From contig NZ_VOPL01000006.1 of assembly GCF_007993065.1 (NCBI RefSeq), positions 124,001-188,000 of the forward strand: DNA of 64,000 nucleotides. The letters are read 5' to 3'. The notes below the pieces were generated by a model, which did not search any database, had not been told where the DNA came from, and worked only from the letters and a program-made list of their open reading frames with translations. Source of the stretch: Paracoccus aurantiacus (GTDB lineage Bacteria; Pseudomonadota; Alphaproteobacteria; Rhodobacterales; Rhodobacteraceae). Position 1 is the stretch's first letter; each line of letters opens with the position of its first letter. This document shows positions 44,240 to 53,954 of the stretch, piece by piece. Both the position numbers and the translations under genes were made by a program.

Positions 44240-44958
44240 CTGCGGACCTGTGGAATGCGCGATCTGGTGTATTCGGTTGCCGGATGCGGTGGGTGGCCGT
44301 GGGTTCGGCTCCAATATGTCGTGCCGCCGCGCCGCAGGAATACCGGTACGGTCAGCAGCACCCCGGCGATGAACCCGCCTGCATGTGCCCAATAGGCGAC
44401 GCTGTCGCCGCCCATCAGCGAAAAGCCTCCGAAGATCTGCAGAACGAACCAGACCCCCAGCATGACCCAAGCGGGGATCGTGAAAACCTTGATGAAGATG
44501 ATGATGATTGCCAGCACATCGACCCGCGCCTTGGGAAACAACAGCAGATAGCCGCCCATCACGCCGGCAATCGCACCCGATGCACCGACCATCGGAATTC
44601 CTTCGGCCGGGTTGGCGGCGATCTGCGCCGCTGCCGCCGCAAGGCCGCAGCCCAGATAGAAGATCAGGAAGCCCGCATGGCCCATCTGGTCTTCCAGATT
44701 GTCACCAAAGACCCAAAGAAACAGCATATTCCCGGCGATATGCAGGATGCCCGCATGCAGGAACATATGCGTCAGCAATCCCCACAGGTTATAGCCGTTC
44801 ACAACTGCCACGGGATAAAGCGCAAGCTGGTCCCACAGGGCGGTCATCCCGATCAGCCAGGGCATGGTCAGCACGAACATCACCAGATTGATGAAGATCA
44901 GGGTGTAAGTGATATAGGGCGTGCGTTCAGAGGGGTTGTGATCTCGGAAGGGAAACAT
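44236..44958 (-). CDS. Rhomboid family intramembrane serine protease
   Basis: The 240-residue membrane protein has six to seven helices and the rhomboid catalytic dyad: Ser127 in VGASGAIAG and His192 in YWAHAGGFIAG. The conserved HMFLHAGILHIAGNMLFLWVFGDN segment lies near 65-88. It cleaves transmembrane substrates within the bilayer; the target is unknown. The start at 44958 (MFPFRDHNPSERTPYITY) is the usual rhomboid start. Coupled translation to the GFA gene is likely. It is divergent from gabT across 117 bp. Confidence 0.9.
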   Translation of the reverse strand: MFPFRDHNPSERTPYITYTLIFINLVMFVLTMPWLIGMTALWDQLALYPVAVVNGYNLWGLLTHMFLHAGILHIAGNMLFLWVFGDNLEDQMGHAGFLIFYLGCGLAAAAAQIAANPAEGIPMVGASGAIAGVMGGYLLLFPKARVDVLAIIIIFIKVFTIPAWVMLGVWFVLQIFGGFSLMGGDSVAYWAHAGGFIAGVLLTVPVFLRRGGTTYWSRTHGHPPHPATEYTRSRIPQVRR

Positions 44959-45075
44959 GTCGCGGTCCAGGGTCTTTTCCCGACGATGCCCGAGCCAGAG
45001 TCCGGACGCAAGCAGCCCCTGTTCGCGGCGGGCAAGCCCGGCTAGCATCGCCCGACAGATTCGCAGGAGGCGCCG

Positions 45076-46344
45076 ATGTCCACGATGACCGACCGCAAGA
45101 ACGCCGCCATTTCCCGTGGGGTGGGCATGACCACGCAGATCTATGCCGACCGGGCCGAGAATGCGGAGATCTGGGACAAGGACGGAAACCGCTATATCGA
45201 CTTTGCCGCCGGAATCGCGGTGGTGAACACCGGGCACCGGCACCCCAAAGTCATGGCGGCGGTCAAGGATCAGCTGGATCGATTCACCCATACCTGCCAT
45301 CAGGTCGTGCCTTATGAAAACTATGTCGCCCTGGCCGAGCGGCTGAACGATCTTGTCCCCGGCGATGGGCCGAAGAAGACCATCTTCGCCACGACCGGCG
45401 CGGAGGCGGTGGAAAACGCGGTAAAGATCGCGCGGCACTATACCGGGCGACCGGCGGTTGTGTCCTTCGCGGGCGGCTTTCACGGGCGCACCTTCATGGG
45501 CATGGCGCTGACCGGCAAGGTGCAGCCTTACAAGGCCGGTTTCGGGCCGATGATGAACGACATCTGGCATCTGCCTTTCCCGAACGATCTTCATGGCGTG
45601 ACCGAGGAGGATGCGCTTGCCGCGCTCGACCGGCTGTTCAAGGCCGATCTGGAACCCGGCCGCGTCGCCGCCATCATCATCGAACCCGTGCAGGGCGAGG
45701 GCGGCTTTTACGAAACCCCCGCCACCTTCCTGCAAAAGCTGCGCGAGATCTGCGATGCCCATTCCATCCTGCTGATCGCGGATGAGGTGCAGACAGGCTT
45801 TGCGCGCACCGGCAAGCTGTTCGCAATGGAACATGCAGGCGTGGCCGCCGACATAACCACCATGGCCAAGGGGCTGGGCGGTGGTCTGCCGATTTCGGCC
45901 GTCACCGGCCGGGCAGAGGTCATGGACAGCCCCGGCCCCGGCGGTCTGGGTGGCACCTATGCCGGCAACCCGCTGGGCGTCGCCGCAGCCCATGCGGTGC
46001 TGGACGTGATCGAGGAGGAACAGCTTTGCGACCGCGCTGAACGGCTGGGGCAGCGGCTGAAGCAGCGCCTTGCGGGCCTGCGCGACGAGGTGCCCGAGAT
46101 CGTCGATATTCGTGGCCCCGGCTTCATGAATGCGGTCGAGTTCAATGTCGCGGGCACCGACAAGCCGAACCCGGAAATGGCCAACCGCGTGCGCGAAGAA
46201 GCCTTGAGCCGCAACCTGATCCTGCTGACCTGCGGCGTTTATGGGAACGTGATCCGCTTTCTCGCACCGCTGACGATCCCTGACGATGTCTTTGCCGAAG
46301 CGCTGGATATACTGGAGGACAGCGTCAAGGCGGCTCGGGGCTAG
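45076..46344 (+). CDS. gabT: 4-aminobutyrate aminotransferase
   Basis: The 422-residue class III PLP aminotransferase has NYFDFAAGIAVVNTGHRHP-like IDFAAGIAVVNTGHRHP, the cofactor loop TTGAEAVENAVKIAR and SFAGGFHGRTFMGMALTGK. IADEVQTGFARTGKLFAMEH carries the PLP-pyridine Asp. The Schiff-base lysine is Lys265 in TTMAKGLGGGLP. It converts GABA and 2-oxoglutarate to succinate semialdehyde and glutamate. Related omega-aminotransferases cannot be excluded. No succinate-semialdehyde dehydrogenase is adjacent. AGGAGG precedes the ATG. Confidence 0.87.
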   Translation: MSTMTDRKNAAISRGVGMTTQIYADRAENAEIWDKDGNRYIDFAAGIAVVNTGHRHPKVMAAVKDQLDRFTHTCHQVVPYENYVALAERLNDLVPGDGPKKTIFATTGAEAVENAVKIARHYTGRPAVVSFAGGFHGRTFMGMALTGKVQPYKAGFGPMMNDIWHLPFPNDLHGVTEEDALAALDRLFKADLEPGRVAAIIIEPVQGEGGFYETPATFLQKLREICDAHSILLIADEVQTGFARTGKLFAMEHAGVAADITTMAKGLGGGLPISAVTGRAEVMDSPGPGGLGGTYAGNPLGVAAAHAVLDVIEEEQLCDRAERLGQRLKQRLAGLRDEVPEIVDIRGPGFMNAVEFNVAGTDKPNPEMANRVREEALSRNLILLTCGVYGNVIRFLAPLTIPDDVFAEALDILEDSVKAARG

Positions 46345-46403
46345 GGCGACCGGGGGGCGCGGCATCTTGACGCGGCGCCCCGATTGGCCCAAGTAAGGCG
46401 CAA

Positions 46404-46436
46404 GGCGGCCCGGCACAGGCCGCCATATCCATTTTT
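46404..46436 (+). terminator. Probable terminator after gabT
   Basis: GGCGGCC (46404-46410) pairs perfectly with GGCCGCC (46418-46424) across a 7-nt loop. The tail ATATCCATTTTT ends in five T residues but begins 7 nt after the stem, so it may be weak. A second GC-rich dyad (GGGGCGC with GCGCCCC) lies about 40 nt upstream, without T residues. Confidence 0.45.
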
Positions 46437-46508
46437 CGGGACCGCCCGCATTTTCGGGCTGCCAACGCGCAGCATCTTGCGATGTCCTGTCTGTCAGAAG
46501 GCCGATCC

Positions 46509-47708
46509 ATGGACCGCATATTGCTCGACCCGCGCGCGTGGGGCGTGATGCTTGCCGCGATGCTGACAATCATGTCGAACGCCACCATCACGCCAGCCCT
46601 GCCCGGCATTCAGGCACTGTTTTCCGACAACCCGAATGCCGAACTGCTGACCCGAATGCTGGTCACAGCGCCGTCGCTGACAGTGGCTATTGTCGCGCCT
46701 TTTGCGGGCGTGCTGATCGACCGCTTGGGCCGCAGACCGGCACTGTTCTTCGGGCTGCTGGTCTATGCTGTTGCGGGAACCGCCGGGCTTTACCTGCAAT
46801 CGCTGGAAATGATCCTTGTCAGCCGTCTGGTGCTTGGTCTTGGCGTCGCGGCCATCATGACGGCGCAAGCGGCGCTGATCGGGGATTATTTCGAAGGCCC
46901 GGCGCGTGGGCGGCTGATGGGTTATCAGATGGGCGCCGTCAATCTGGGCGGGCTGGTCTTTGTCATGACGGCGGGAATGCTGGCCGAACACAGCGCACGG
47001 CTGCCCTTCCTGATCTATGCCCTGTCGCTGGCCTTCTTCCCGATCCTGTGGTGGCTGCTGCCCGAACCCAAGCGGACCGCTGGCGGCGTGGATCAGGCCC
47101 ACCCCGCCGATCCGGGAGAGCCGGGCTGGCCCGCAACGGTCGCCACCATGTCGATTGCCGCGATCCTGACTTTCGTGATCTTCTATTCCATCCCGACCCA
47201 GCTTCCCTATCACCTCGTCGATATCGGCCTGGCCGATCCGCATTACGCGGGCGAGGTGATGGCCGCGATGATGTTTTCGGCCGCAGTGATGGCCGTTGTT
47301 TCCGGCTGGGTCAGACCGTGGCTGGGGCGGATCGGGACGCCGGTTACGGGCTATGCGCTGTTGGCGGCAGGCTTTGCGTTGCTGTCGGTCGCATCGACGC
47401 TGGTGGCGTCCATGCTGGGCACGGCGCTGATCGGGGCAGGGCTTGGCTTCTGCGTGCCGACTTTCGTCACCACGGCGCTGAACGCTTCGCCTGCACATAG
47501 GCGGGGGCTGGTGTCGGGTTTTGTCACATCGGCGTTTTTCCTTGGCCAGTTCCTGTCGCCGATTGTCAGCCAGCCGATCATCACCACCTGGGGTTATCAG
47601 CGTGCCTTCATGATCGCGGCCGCAGGTTGCGTGGCGCTGGCGCTGATCCTTGCGCTGACGCTGAAGCGCCGGCCGCCGCAGATGGACAAGCCCAGTCCCG
47701 CGCACTAG
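46509..47708 (+). CDS. MFS family transporter
   Basis: The 399-residue protein has twelve predicted membrane helices and the major facilitator motif [17 protein letters not shown] after helix 2. A motif-C-like [15 protein letters not shown] follows in helix 5. It is most like drug- or metabolite-efflux members, but the substrate is unknown. The start at 46509 ([14 protein letters not shown]) directly precedes helix 1, and an earlier ATG at 46482 is possible. The ABC exporter genes follow 29 nt downstream in the same direction. Confidence 0.85.
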   Translation: MDRILLDPRAWGVMLAAMLTIMSNATITPALPGIQALFSDNPNAELLTRMLVTAPSLTVAIVAPFAGVLIDRLGRRPALFFGLLVYAVAGTAGLYLQSLEMILVSRLVLGLGVAAIMTAQAALIGDYFEGPARGRLMGYQMGAVNLGGLVFVMTAGMLAEHSARLPFLIYALSLAFFPILWWLLPEPKRTAGGVDQAHPADPGEPGWPATVATMSIAAILTFVIFYSIPTQLPYHLVDIGLADPHYAGEVMAAMMFSAAVMAVVSGWVRPWLGRIGTPVTGYALLAAGFALLSVASTLVASMLGTALIGAGLGFCVPTFVTTALNASPAHRRGLVSGFVTSAFFLGQFLSPIVSQPIITTWGYQRAFMIAAAGCVALALILALTLKRRPPQMDKPSPAH

Positions 47709-47737
47709 CGTGCCGTCGAAATCGGAAGGAGTCGCCC

Positions 47738-48679
47738 ATGAGCGCGATTATCGAAGTCGACCATCTCAGCAAGCAATATGCCAATGGCCCGAGGGCCCTG
47801 GACGACGTTTCGCTGAACATTGACGAGGGCGAGATCGTCGCGTTGCTCGGCCCGAACGGGGCAGGCAAGACGACGCTGATCTCGATCATCTGCGGGCTGG
47901 TCGTGCCGACGGGTGGCACGGTTCGCGTGGGTGGGCATGACATCCGCACCGATTGGCGCGCCGCACGCAAGCTGATCGGGCTGGTCCCGCAGGAGATCAC
48001 GCTGGAGCCGTTCGAGACGGTGATGAATACCGTGCGTTTCACGCGCGGGCTTTACGGCGCTGCACCCGACGACGCCTATCTGGAAAAGGTGCTGCGCAGC
48101 CTGTCATTGTGGGAAAAACGAGACGCGCAGACGCGCGAGCTTTCGGGTGGCATGAAGCGCCGGGTGCTGATCGCCAAGGCGCTGTCTCATAATCCGAAAG
48201 TGCTGTTTCTGGACGAGCCCACGGCAGGCGTCGATGTCGCCCTGCGCCGCGAGATGTGGCAGGTCGTCGATCAGCTTCGCCGCGATGGCGTGACGATCAT
48301 CCTGACGACGCATTACCTTGAAGAAGCCGAAGAAATGGCCGACCGGATCGGAGTCATCAATCACGGCACGCTGCTGCTGATGAAACCGAAGGCCGAACTG
48401 ATGGGCGAATTCGGCAAGAAGCACCTGACGATCCACCTGTATGAACCGCTTGAACGCTGCCCGCCTGAACTGACCGCGCGTGGGCTGACGTTGTCCGCCG
48501 ACGGATTGCGGCTTGGCTATGACTATGACACGCGCTCGGACCGGACCGGCATCGGTTCTCTGCTTGCGGAACTGTCGGGTCTGGGTATCCGTGTGCGCGA
48601 TGTCTCGACCAAGCAATCGAGCCTTGAGGAAGTGTTCATGTCACTCGTCTCGGACGAAGAGAAGGAGGGCGCGGCATGA
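47738..48679 (+). CDS. ABC transporter ATP-binding protein (YadG-like)
   Basis: The 313-residue ATPase has Walker [16 protein letters not shown] near 38-52, the signature [15 protein letters not shown] near 132-146, Walker [13 protein letters not shown] and the H-loop LTTHYLEE. The C-terminal extension (about 215-313) matches the ABC-2 exporter class including YadG and daunorubicin DrrA. It pairs with the permease that begins in its stop codon (ATGA). The start at 47738 follows GGAAGGAG. Confidence 0.92.
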   Translation: MSAIIEVDHLSKQYANGPRALDDVSLNIDEGEIVALLGPNGAGKTTLISIICGLVVPTGGTVRVGGHDIRTDWRAARKLIGLVPQEITLEPFETVMNTVRFTRGLYGAAPDDAYLEKVLRSLSLWEKRDAQTRELSGGMKRRVLIAKALSHNPKVLFLDEPTAGVDVALRREMWQVVDQLRRDGVTIILTTHYLEEAEEMADRIGVINHGTLLLMKPKAELMGEFGKKHLTIHLYEPLERCPPELTARGLTLSADGLRLGYDYDTRSDRTGIGSLLAELSGLGIRVRDVSTKQSSLEEVFMSLVSDEEKEGAA

Positions 48680-49440
48680 TCAATACCGGCGCAATCAGGT
48701 CCATCTATAATCACGAGATGCAGCGGTTTTTCCGCACGATCTGGCAATCCATCGCATCGCCCGTGCTTTCGACGGTGCTGTATTTCGTGGTCTTCGGCGC
48801 GGCGATCGGCGGACGCATCCAGTCGGTCGAAGGCATCGCATATGGCGCATTCATCGTGCCCGGCCTGATGATGCTGACAGTGTTGCAGCAGTCCGTCTCG
48901 AACGGCTCTTTCGGGATCTACTTCCCGAAATTCTCGGGCACGATCTATGAATATCTCGTCGCCCCGGCCGGCTGGATCGAGGTGACGGCGGGCTTTGTCT
49001 GCGCGGCCGCATCGAAGGCGATCCTGATTGCCTTCTTGATCCTGATTACCAGCTTCTTTTTCGTCGGCGTTCATATTGCGCATCCGTTCTGGATGCTGGC
49101 CTTCCTGTTCCTGACCGCCTTCGCCTTTTCGCTTCTGGGCTTCATCATCGGGCTTTGGGCGAAGAATTTCGAACAGCTTCAGGTCGTCCCGCTGATGGTG
49201 GTCACGCCGCTGGTATTTCTTGGCGGTGCTTTCTATTCGGCCTCGATGCTGCCGCCATTCTGGGAGGCAGTGGCGAAACTGAACCCGGTGCTTTACCTGA
49301 TCTCGGGCTTTCGCTGGTCCTTCTTCGATATGGCCGACGTGCCGGTCGGGCTGTCGCTTTTCGCGGTCGGGCTGATGATCGCGCTCTGCATGTTCGCGAT
49401 CCGCTGGATCTTCCTGACCGGCTGGCGTCTGCGCGAATAG
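48676..49440 (+). CDS. ABC-2 type transporter permease (YadH-like)
   Basis: The 254-residue membrane protein has six predicted helices and the ABC-2 signature: [24 protein letters not shown] near 26-49, then [36 protein letters not shown] near 178-214. It forms the exporter with the preceding ATPase, to which it is coupled by ATGA. The exported molecule is not known; lipid-linked or hydrophobic compounds are typical for the family. Confidence 0.92.
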   Translation: MINTGAIRSIYNHEMQRFFRTIWQSIASPVLSTVLYFVVFGAAIGGRIQSVEGIAYGAFIVPGLMMLTVLQQSVSNGSFGIYFPKFSGTIYEYLVAPAGWIEVTAGFVCAAASKAILIAFLILITSFFFVGVHIAHPFWMLAFLFLTAFAFSLLGFIIGLWAKNFEQLQVVPLMVVTPLVFLGGAFYSASMLPPFWEAVAKLNPVLYLISGFRWSFFDMADVPVGLSLFAVGLMIALCMFAIRWIFLTGWRLRE

Positions 49441-49448
49441 GACGAGGG

Positions 49449-49919
49449 CTAGTTGCGGACGGGAATGCTGTCGCAGATCTTGGTCTGCGGATCCAGCCGC
49501 ACATAGTCGCGTGCCGTGATGACATGCATCTTCAGCGATCCACGCCATTCCTGATTCCATTTCTTCAGGATTCCGTTGCGGTAATAGCTGGCCATGATCT
49601 GGTCGACATAGGGCGGGATGATGGCGGTGCCGGGGATGCGTGGCGCGTGAAAGCCCACGGTCGCCTTCGGGCCAAGGCACGCATTGTTCATTGTTATCAG
49701 CATCGTGCAGGCTGACCGGCAATAACCGCGGACACGAACCGGCTTTCGTCCGTTTTCAAGCCGCGAGCGAAGCTTCACCATGTCCAGCACATTGCCGCCC
49801 TTGTGGTCGATCACGTCGATAAAGCGTCTGTTTTCGGTGATCTCGGCCCCAGCCAATGCTGGCAAGAGGCAAAGCGTCAGGACTGTCACCAGCAGGCGGA
49901 AAGAGCGGAAGCGTTTCAT
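49449..49919 (-). CDS. Exported ClpP/crotonase-like protein (COG3904 type)
   Basis: This 156-residue protein has a signal peptide (MKRFRSFRLLVTVLTLCLLPALAGA, cleavage near 25). A ClpP-fold-like core follows: FIDVIDHKGGNVLDMVKLRSRLENGRKPVRVRGYCRSACTMLITMNNACLGPKATVGFHAPR. SACT is where the nucleophile Ser would sit, and FHAPR is near the expected histidine. Periplasmic proteins of this kind are annotated COG3904 and have no proven substrate. The start at 49919 is the Met just before the signal peptide; an upstream in-frame ATG would add residues with no signal character. It converges with the ABC permease gene, 9 nt away. Confidence 0.68.
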   Translation of the reverse strand: MKRFRSFRLLVTVLTLCLLPALAGAEITENRRFIDVIDHKGGNVLDMVKLRSRLENGRKPVRVRGYCRSACTMLITMNNACLGPKATVGFHAPRIPGTAIIPPYVDQIMASYYRNGILKKWNQEWRGSLKMHVITARDYVRLDPQTKICDSIPVRN

Positions 49920-50110
49920 GCCGGCATTCTGCGTCGCGACCGGTCCGGTGAAAAGCCACAGCTGCGTGATCCCGTGTCGCCTCGCCTCCGGCCGAGGGCT
50001 TTTTTGGCACAGCACCGACGCAAATACCGCCAAAAACCCGATTGCTCGTTGCCCCCGCCGGCGATCGTGACAGCATGGCCTCGCGCGCGATTTCATAAGG
50101 AGTTTATATC

Positions 50111-50620
50111 ATGGGACGTGTTCTCTGGATCATTCTCGGCGTCGTGTCGATCCTCGCCGGGATATTCGCGCTGGCGAATCCGCTGGCTGCATCATTCGCG
50201 GCGGAACAGATTGCTGGCTGGGGCTTTCTGATCGTCGGTATTCTTCAGATCGTTCTGGCCTTTCGCATTGAGGGATGGGCCGGCAAGATCTGGGCGGTGC
50301 TGATTGCCATTCTTCTGGTTCTCATGGGGATCGAGCTGCTGGCGAACCCCTTGCGCGGCATGGTCACGCTGACCATCGCGGCCGGCGTGCTGTTCCTTGT
50401 CACCGGTATCTTCAGGGTGATCCTGTCATTTTCGCTGCGCGGCACAAGTGCGTTCTGGATGGTGCTTCTCAGCGGGGCGCTGGCAATCGTGCTGGCCGTG
50501 ATGATCTTCGGCAGCTTCCCGGCCTCTGTCGCGACCTTGCTGGGCGTGCTTCTGGCGGTGGAGCTTATCTCGAACGGGGTGTCGATCATCGCGCTGGCGT
50601 CGGTGGTGCCGGACAGGTGA
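50111..50620 (+). CDS. HdeD/DUF308 family membrane protein
   Basis: The 169-residue protein has six hydrophobic helices in three repeated pairs and the DUF308 pattern: ILGVVSILAGIFALANPLAASFAAEQIAGWGFLIVGILQIVLAF, LLVLMGIELLANPLRGMVTLTIAAGVLFLVTGIFRVI and SGALAIVLAVMIFGSFPASVATLLGVLLAVELISNGVS. HdeD is the acid-stress-related E. coli member. AAGGAG lies 8 nt before the ATG. A strong hairpin follows 10 nt after the stop, so it is a single-gene unit. Confidence 0.88.
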   Translation: MGRVLWIILGVVSILAGIFALANPLAASFAAEQIAGWGFLIVGILQIVLAFRIEGWAGKIWAVLIAILLVLMGIELLANPLRGMVTLTIAAGVLFLVTGIFRVILSFSLRGTSAFWMVLLSGALAIVLAVMIFGSFPASVATLLGVLLAVELISNGVSIIALASVVPDR

Positions 50621-50629
50621 CGCGCCCTG

Positions 50630-50654
50630 CCCCGGCCGGAGCGTCCGGTCGGGG
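50630..50654 (+). terminator. Strong hairpin after the HdeD-like gene
   Basis: CCCCGGCCGGA (50630-50640) pairs with TCCGGTCGGGG (50644-50654) around GCG, giving an 11-pair stem with one G-U. No T-run follows, so it is a candidate terminator or 3' stabiliser for the upstream gene only. Confidence 0.45.
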
Positions 50655-50718
50655 AACTTGGGCCTGTTCATCCTGCATGGCTTGCGCTTGAATGGGACTG
50701 ACCCTATCTGACAGCGCC

Positions 50719-52083
50719 ATGAGCCAGAACCCGCCCCAGCTACGCCCCGACCTTGCCCGCGCTGCGATCCCTGACGCGCGCCGCGACGGCCAGCCGACCA
50801 TTGGCATGGTCAGCCTTGGCTGCCCCAAGGCGCTGGTGGACAGTGAACGCATCCTGACCCGTCTGCGGGCCGAAGGTTATGCCATCAGCCCCGATTATTC
50901 CGGTGCCGATGCGGTCATCGTGAACACGTGCGGCTTTCTGGACAGCGCCAAGGCCGAAAGCCTTGACGCCATTGGCGAGGCGCTGACCGCGAATGGCCGT
51001 GTCATCGTCACTGGCTGTCTGGGGGCCGAACCGGACTATATCACCGGCGCGCATCCGAAGGTTTTGGCGGTCACGGGCCCGCATCAATACGAACAGGTGC
51101 TGGACGCCGTGCATGGCGCGGTCCCGCCCGCGCCCGACCCCTTCGTGGACCTGCTGCCGGCCAGCAGCGTCAGCCTGACGCCGCGCCATTACAGCTATCT
51201 GAAGATCTCGGAAGGCTGTAATCATCACTGCAAGTTCTGCATCATTCCCGACATGCGCGGCCGTCTGGTCAGCCGCCCGGCCCATGCGGTTGTCCGCGAG
51301 GCTGAAAAGCTGGTCGCCGCTGGCGTCAAGGAATTGCTGGTGATCTCGCAGGATACCTCGGCCTACGGGGTGGACCTCAAACATGCCGAAGATCGTGGCC
51401 ACCGTGCCCATATCACCGATCTCGCGCGTGATCTGGGATCGTTGGGCGCATGGGTGCGGCTGCACTACGTCTATCCCTATCCGCATGTGCGCAACCTGAT
51501 CCCGCTGATGGCCGAGGGTCTGGTGCTGCCCTATCTGGATATTCCCTTCCAGCACGCCCATCCCGACACGCTGAAACGCATGGCTCGGCCTGCAGCGGCA
51601 GCAAAGACGCTGGACGAAATCGCCGCATGGCGCGCTGATTGCCCTGATATCACTCTGCGCTCGACCTTCATCGTCGGTTATCCCGGAGAAACGGAAGAAG
51701 AATTTCAGACCTTGCTGGATTGGCTGGACGAGGCGCAACTGGACCGTGTTGGCTGCTTCCAATACGAAAACGTTGCTGGTGCGCGGGCCAATGACCTGCC
51801 CGATCATGTCCCCGAAGAGGTAAAGCAGGATCGCTGGGACCGCTTCATGGAAAAGGCGCAGGCCATCAGCGAAGCGAAGCTGGCCGCGAAGGTCGGCACC
51901 CGCATGGACGTCATCGTGGATGAGGTCGACGAAGATGGCGCGACCTGCCGCACCAAGGCAGACGCGCCGGAAATCGACGGCAACCTGTTCATCGACGAGG
52001 GGTTCGAGGCCCTGAAACCTGGCGATATCGTCAGCGTGACAGTGGACGAGGCGGGCGAATACGACCTTTGGGGCAGGCCCTGA
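50719..52083 (+). CDS. rimO: Ribosomal protein S12 methylthiotransferase RimO
   Basis: The 454-residue radical-SAM enzyme adds a methylthio group to Asp88 (E. coli numbering) of ribosomal protein S12. The N-terminal UPF0004 domain has [37 protein letters not shown] and [11 protein letters not shown], which give the auxiliary cluster Cys. The radical-SAM motif is [25 protein letters not shown]-terminal TRAM domain follows. The start at 50719 (MSQNPPQL) is chosen; an in-frame ATG at 50692 is possible, with no better ribosome site. The sulfotransferase gene begins in the stop codon (TGATG). Confidence 0.95.
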   Translation: MSQNPPQLRPDLARAAIPDARRDGQPTIGMVSLGCPKALVDSERILTRLRAEGYAISPDYSGADAVIVNTCGFLDSAKAESLDAIGEALTANGRVIVTGCLGAEPDYITGAHPKVLAVTGPHQYEQVLDAVHGAVPPAPDPFVDLLPASSVSLTPRHYSYLKISEGCNHHCKFCIIPDMRGRLVSRPAHAVVREAEKLVAAGVKELLVISQDTSAYGVDLKHAEDRGHRAHITDLARDLGSLGAWVRLHYVYPYPHVRNLIPLMAEGLVLPYLDIPFQHAHPDTLKRMARPAAAAKTLDEIAAWRADCPDITLRSTFIVGYPGETEEEFQTLLDWLDEAQLDRVGCFQYENVAGARANDLPDHVPEEVKQDRWDRFMEKAQAISEAKLAAKVGTRMDVIVDEVDEDGATCRTKADAPEIDGNLFIDEGFEALKPGDIVSVTVDEAGEYDLWGRP

Positions 52084-53894
52084 TGAAGGCATGGGACGCC
52101 GACGGCAAGCCGCGCAAGCCGCGCGTGCTTTGCATCGGCGCCCAGAAGGCCGGGACAAGCTGGCTGCACGAGCAACTGAACGCGCACCCCAAAATCTGGA
52201 CCACACCCTTCAAGGAGGTCCATTATTTCAACGCACGTCATCGTCCGCAGGACCGTAAATGGCTTCCATGGCATTTCCGAGAGGCCGTGCGTGCGACCGA
52301 AAAGCGTTTTGCCGCGCGCGGACAGGAAATGCCCGACGAGATGGTGCGCTATCTTGTCGATATGACGGCAGAGCCGATGTTCACGCCGAACTGGTATCGC
52401 CGCGCCTTCGCGGCCGCGCCGCGCGGAATGCTGCCGCTGGATACCACGCCCGAATATTCAACCCTGCCAGAAGCCGGTGTGGCCGATGTCGCCGCGTTCC
52501 TGCCGCGCGCAAAATTCATCTATCTGATCCGCGACCCGGTCAGCCGCGCGATATCGCAACTGCGGATGAATCTAGGGCGGCGCAAGCTGCTTCCGAAGAA
52601 CCCGGAAGGCTATTTGCGTCATATCGACGATCCCGATCTTGCGGATCGTGGGGACTATGCCAGCTTTATTCCGCGCTGGCAGGCCCATTTCGGACGGGAC
52701 CGGCTGCTGATCCTGCCATATGGCCGCATCTCCACCGATCCGGAGGGCGTGATGCGCGAGGTCGAGGCTTTTCTGGGCATAGCGAGGCACGCTTATCCGA
52801 AGCTTGGCGCGCGCGTGCACGCGGGTCGCGCGGCACCGCCGGTCCCGGACGAGCTTCCGGCCTTGCTGAGGGATCGCTTCGCGGGCCAATACGATTTCCT
52901 GCGCGAGCGGTTCGGGCCCGCCTTTGTGGCTGATCTCGACGCGCCAGCCCCTTCAATTTCGACGCCGCCTGCGCGACCGGCCGCGAAGATTGCTGCACCT
53001 GTGGTTGCGAAAGGCGGGGCGCATGCGGCAGGGATGCTGAAATGGGCGGATAAGCCCCAGCCGCGAAAGCCGTCGGTTATCGGTATCGGTGCGCAGAAGG
53101 CCGGCACAAGCTGGCTTCATGCGGCTTTGGATCAGCACCCCCAGCTTTGGACGTCGCCGCTGAAAGAGGCGCATTACTTCGACCACCTCTTCTGTCCCGA
53201 GAACCGCGCCTGGACGGGCAGGAATGTAAGCAATTCCGCAGCCAACCTGCGCGCGCGCTATGACCGGCAGGGCAAGCCGGTGCCTGCGGCGCTGTCGGAC
53301 TATCTGGCGCGGCTGGAGGCGCCCCCGCAATTCACCGACGACTGGTACCGCGCCATTTTCGCGCCGGCACCGCCAGATGCGCGGCCTGTCGACATTACCC
53401 CCGCCTATTCCGGTCTTCCGGCCGAGGGCATCGCACATGTTGCAGAGTATCTGCCCGATGCGCAGTTCATCTATCTGATCCGCGATCCAGTCGAGCGCGC
53501 GATTTCGCAGCTTCGGATGAATCTTCAGCGAAAGGGTCGCTCTCCCTCTGGTGCAGAGGAGTGGCTGAACGAGGCTGACGACCCTGTCCTGGACTCACGC
53601 GGCGATTATGCGGGCCATATTTCACGCTGGCGCGCGCAATTCGGGCCGGACCGGCTTCTGTTTCTTCCCTATGGGATGATCCAGTCCGATCCTGCGGGGC
53701 TGATGGCACGCATAGAAGGCTTTCTTGGCCTGAAGGCGCATCGTTATACCGGCCTTGAAAGGCGCGTTTTCGCGACACGCGGCAATGCCGCGCCCCCTGC
53801 CCATCTGGACGCCACGCTTGCCAGCCGCTTTGCGGACCAGTACGCGTTTCTTGCAGAGAATTTCGACGCCGAATTCAACGCTCTGCTGCGCTGA
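52083..53894 (+). CDS. Tandem double-domain sulfotransferase
   Basis: One 603-residue frame contains two complete sulfotransferase domains in a row. Domain 1 (about 14-280) has the PAPS 5'-phosphosulfate loop IGAQKAGTSWLH at 18-29 and 3'-phosphate motif YLIRDPVSRAISQLRMN from 147. Domain 2 (about 330-603) has IGAQKAGTSWLH at 335-346 and YLIRDPVERAISQLRMN from 464. Both share TPEYS/TPAYS, DRGDYASFIPRW / SRGDYAGHISRW and a similar ending, so they arose by duplication. A Pro/Ala-rich linker (about 283-330) separates them. The products would transfer sulfate from PAPS to a sugar, lipid or other acceptor. The start overlaps the rimO stop (TGATG). Confidence 0.85.
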   Translation: MKAWDADGKPRKPRVLCIGAQKAGTSWLHEQLNAHPKIWTTPFKEVHYFNARHRPQDRKWLPWHFREAVRATEKRFAARGQEMPDEMVRYLVDMTAEPMFTPNWYRRAFAAAPRGMLPLDTTPEYSTLPEAGVADVAAFLPRAKFIYLIRDPVSRAISQLRMNLGRRKLLPKNPEGYLRHIDDPDLADRGDYASFIPRWQAHFGRDRLLILPYGRISTDPEGVMREVEAFLGIARHAYPKLGARVHAGRAAPPVPDELPALLRDRFAGQYDFLRERFGPAFVADLDAPAPSISTPPARPAAKIAAPVVAKGGAHAAGMLKWADKPQPRKPSVIGIGAQKAGTSWLHAALDQHPQLWTSPLKEAHYFDHLFCPENRAWTGRNVSNSAANLRARYDRQGKPVPAALSDYLARLEAPPQFTDDWYRAIFAPAPPDARPVDITPAYSGLPAEGIAHVAEYLPDAQFIYLIRDPVERAISQLRMNLQRKGRSPSGAEEWLNEADDPVLDSRGDYAGHISRWRAQFGPDRLLFLPYGMIQSDPAGLMARIEGFLGLKAHRYTGLERRVFATRGNAAPPAHLDATLASRFADQYAFLAENFDAEFNALLR

Positions 53895-53954
53895 CGCTTC
53901 AACTTCGCGCGCCGATCACCTAGATATCGCCCAAATCCCTTTTGCGAGGACCTC

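Noticed and set aside
49980..50006. Plus-strand hairpin with a run of six T (CCTC / GAGG then TTTTTT)
   Set aside because: The stem is only four pairs, and no plus-strand gene ends upstream of it. It lies in the leader region between divergent genes.
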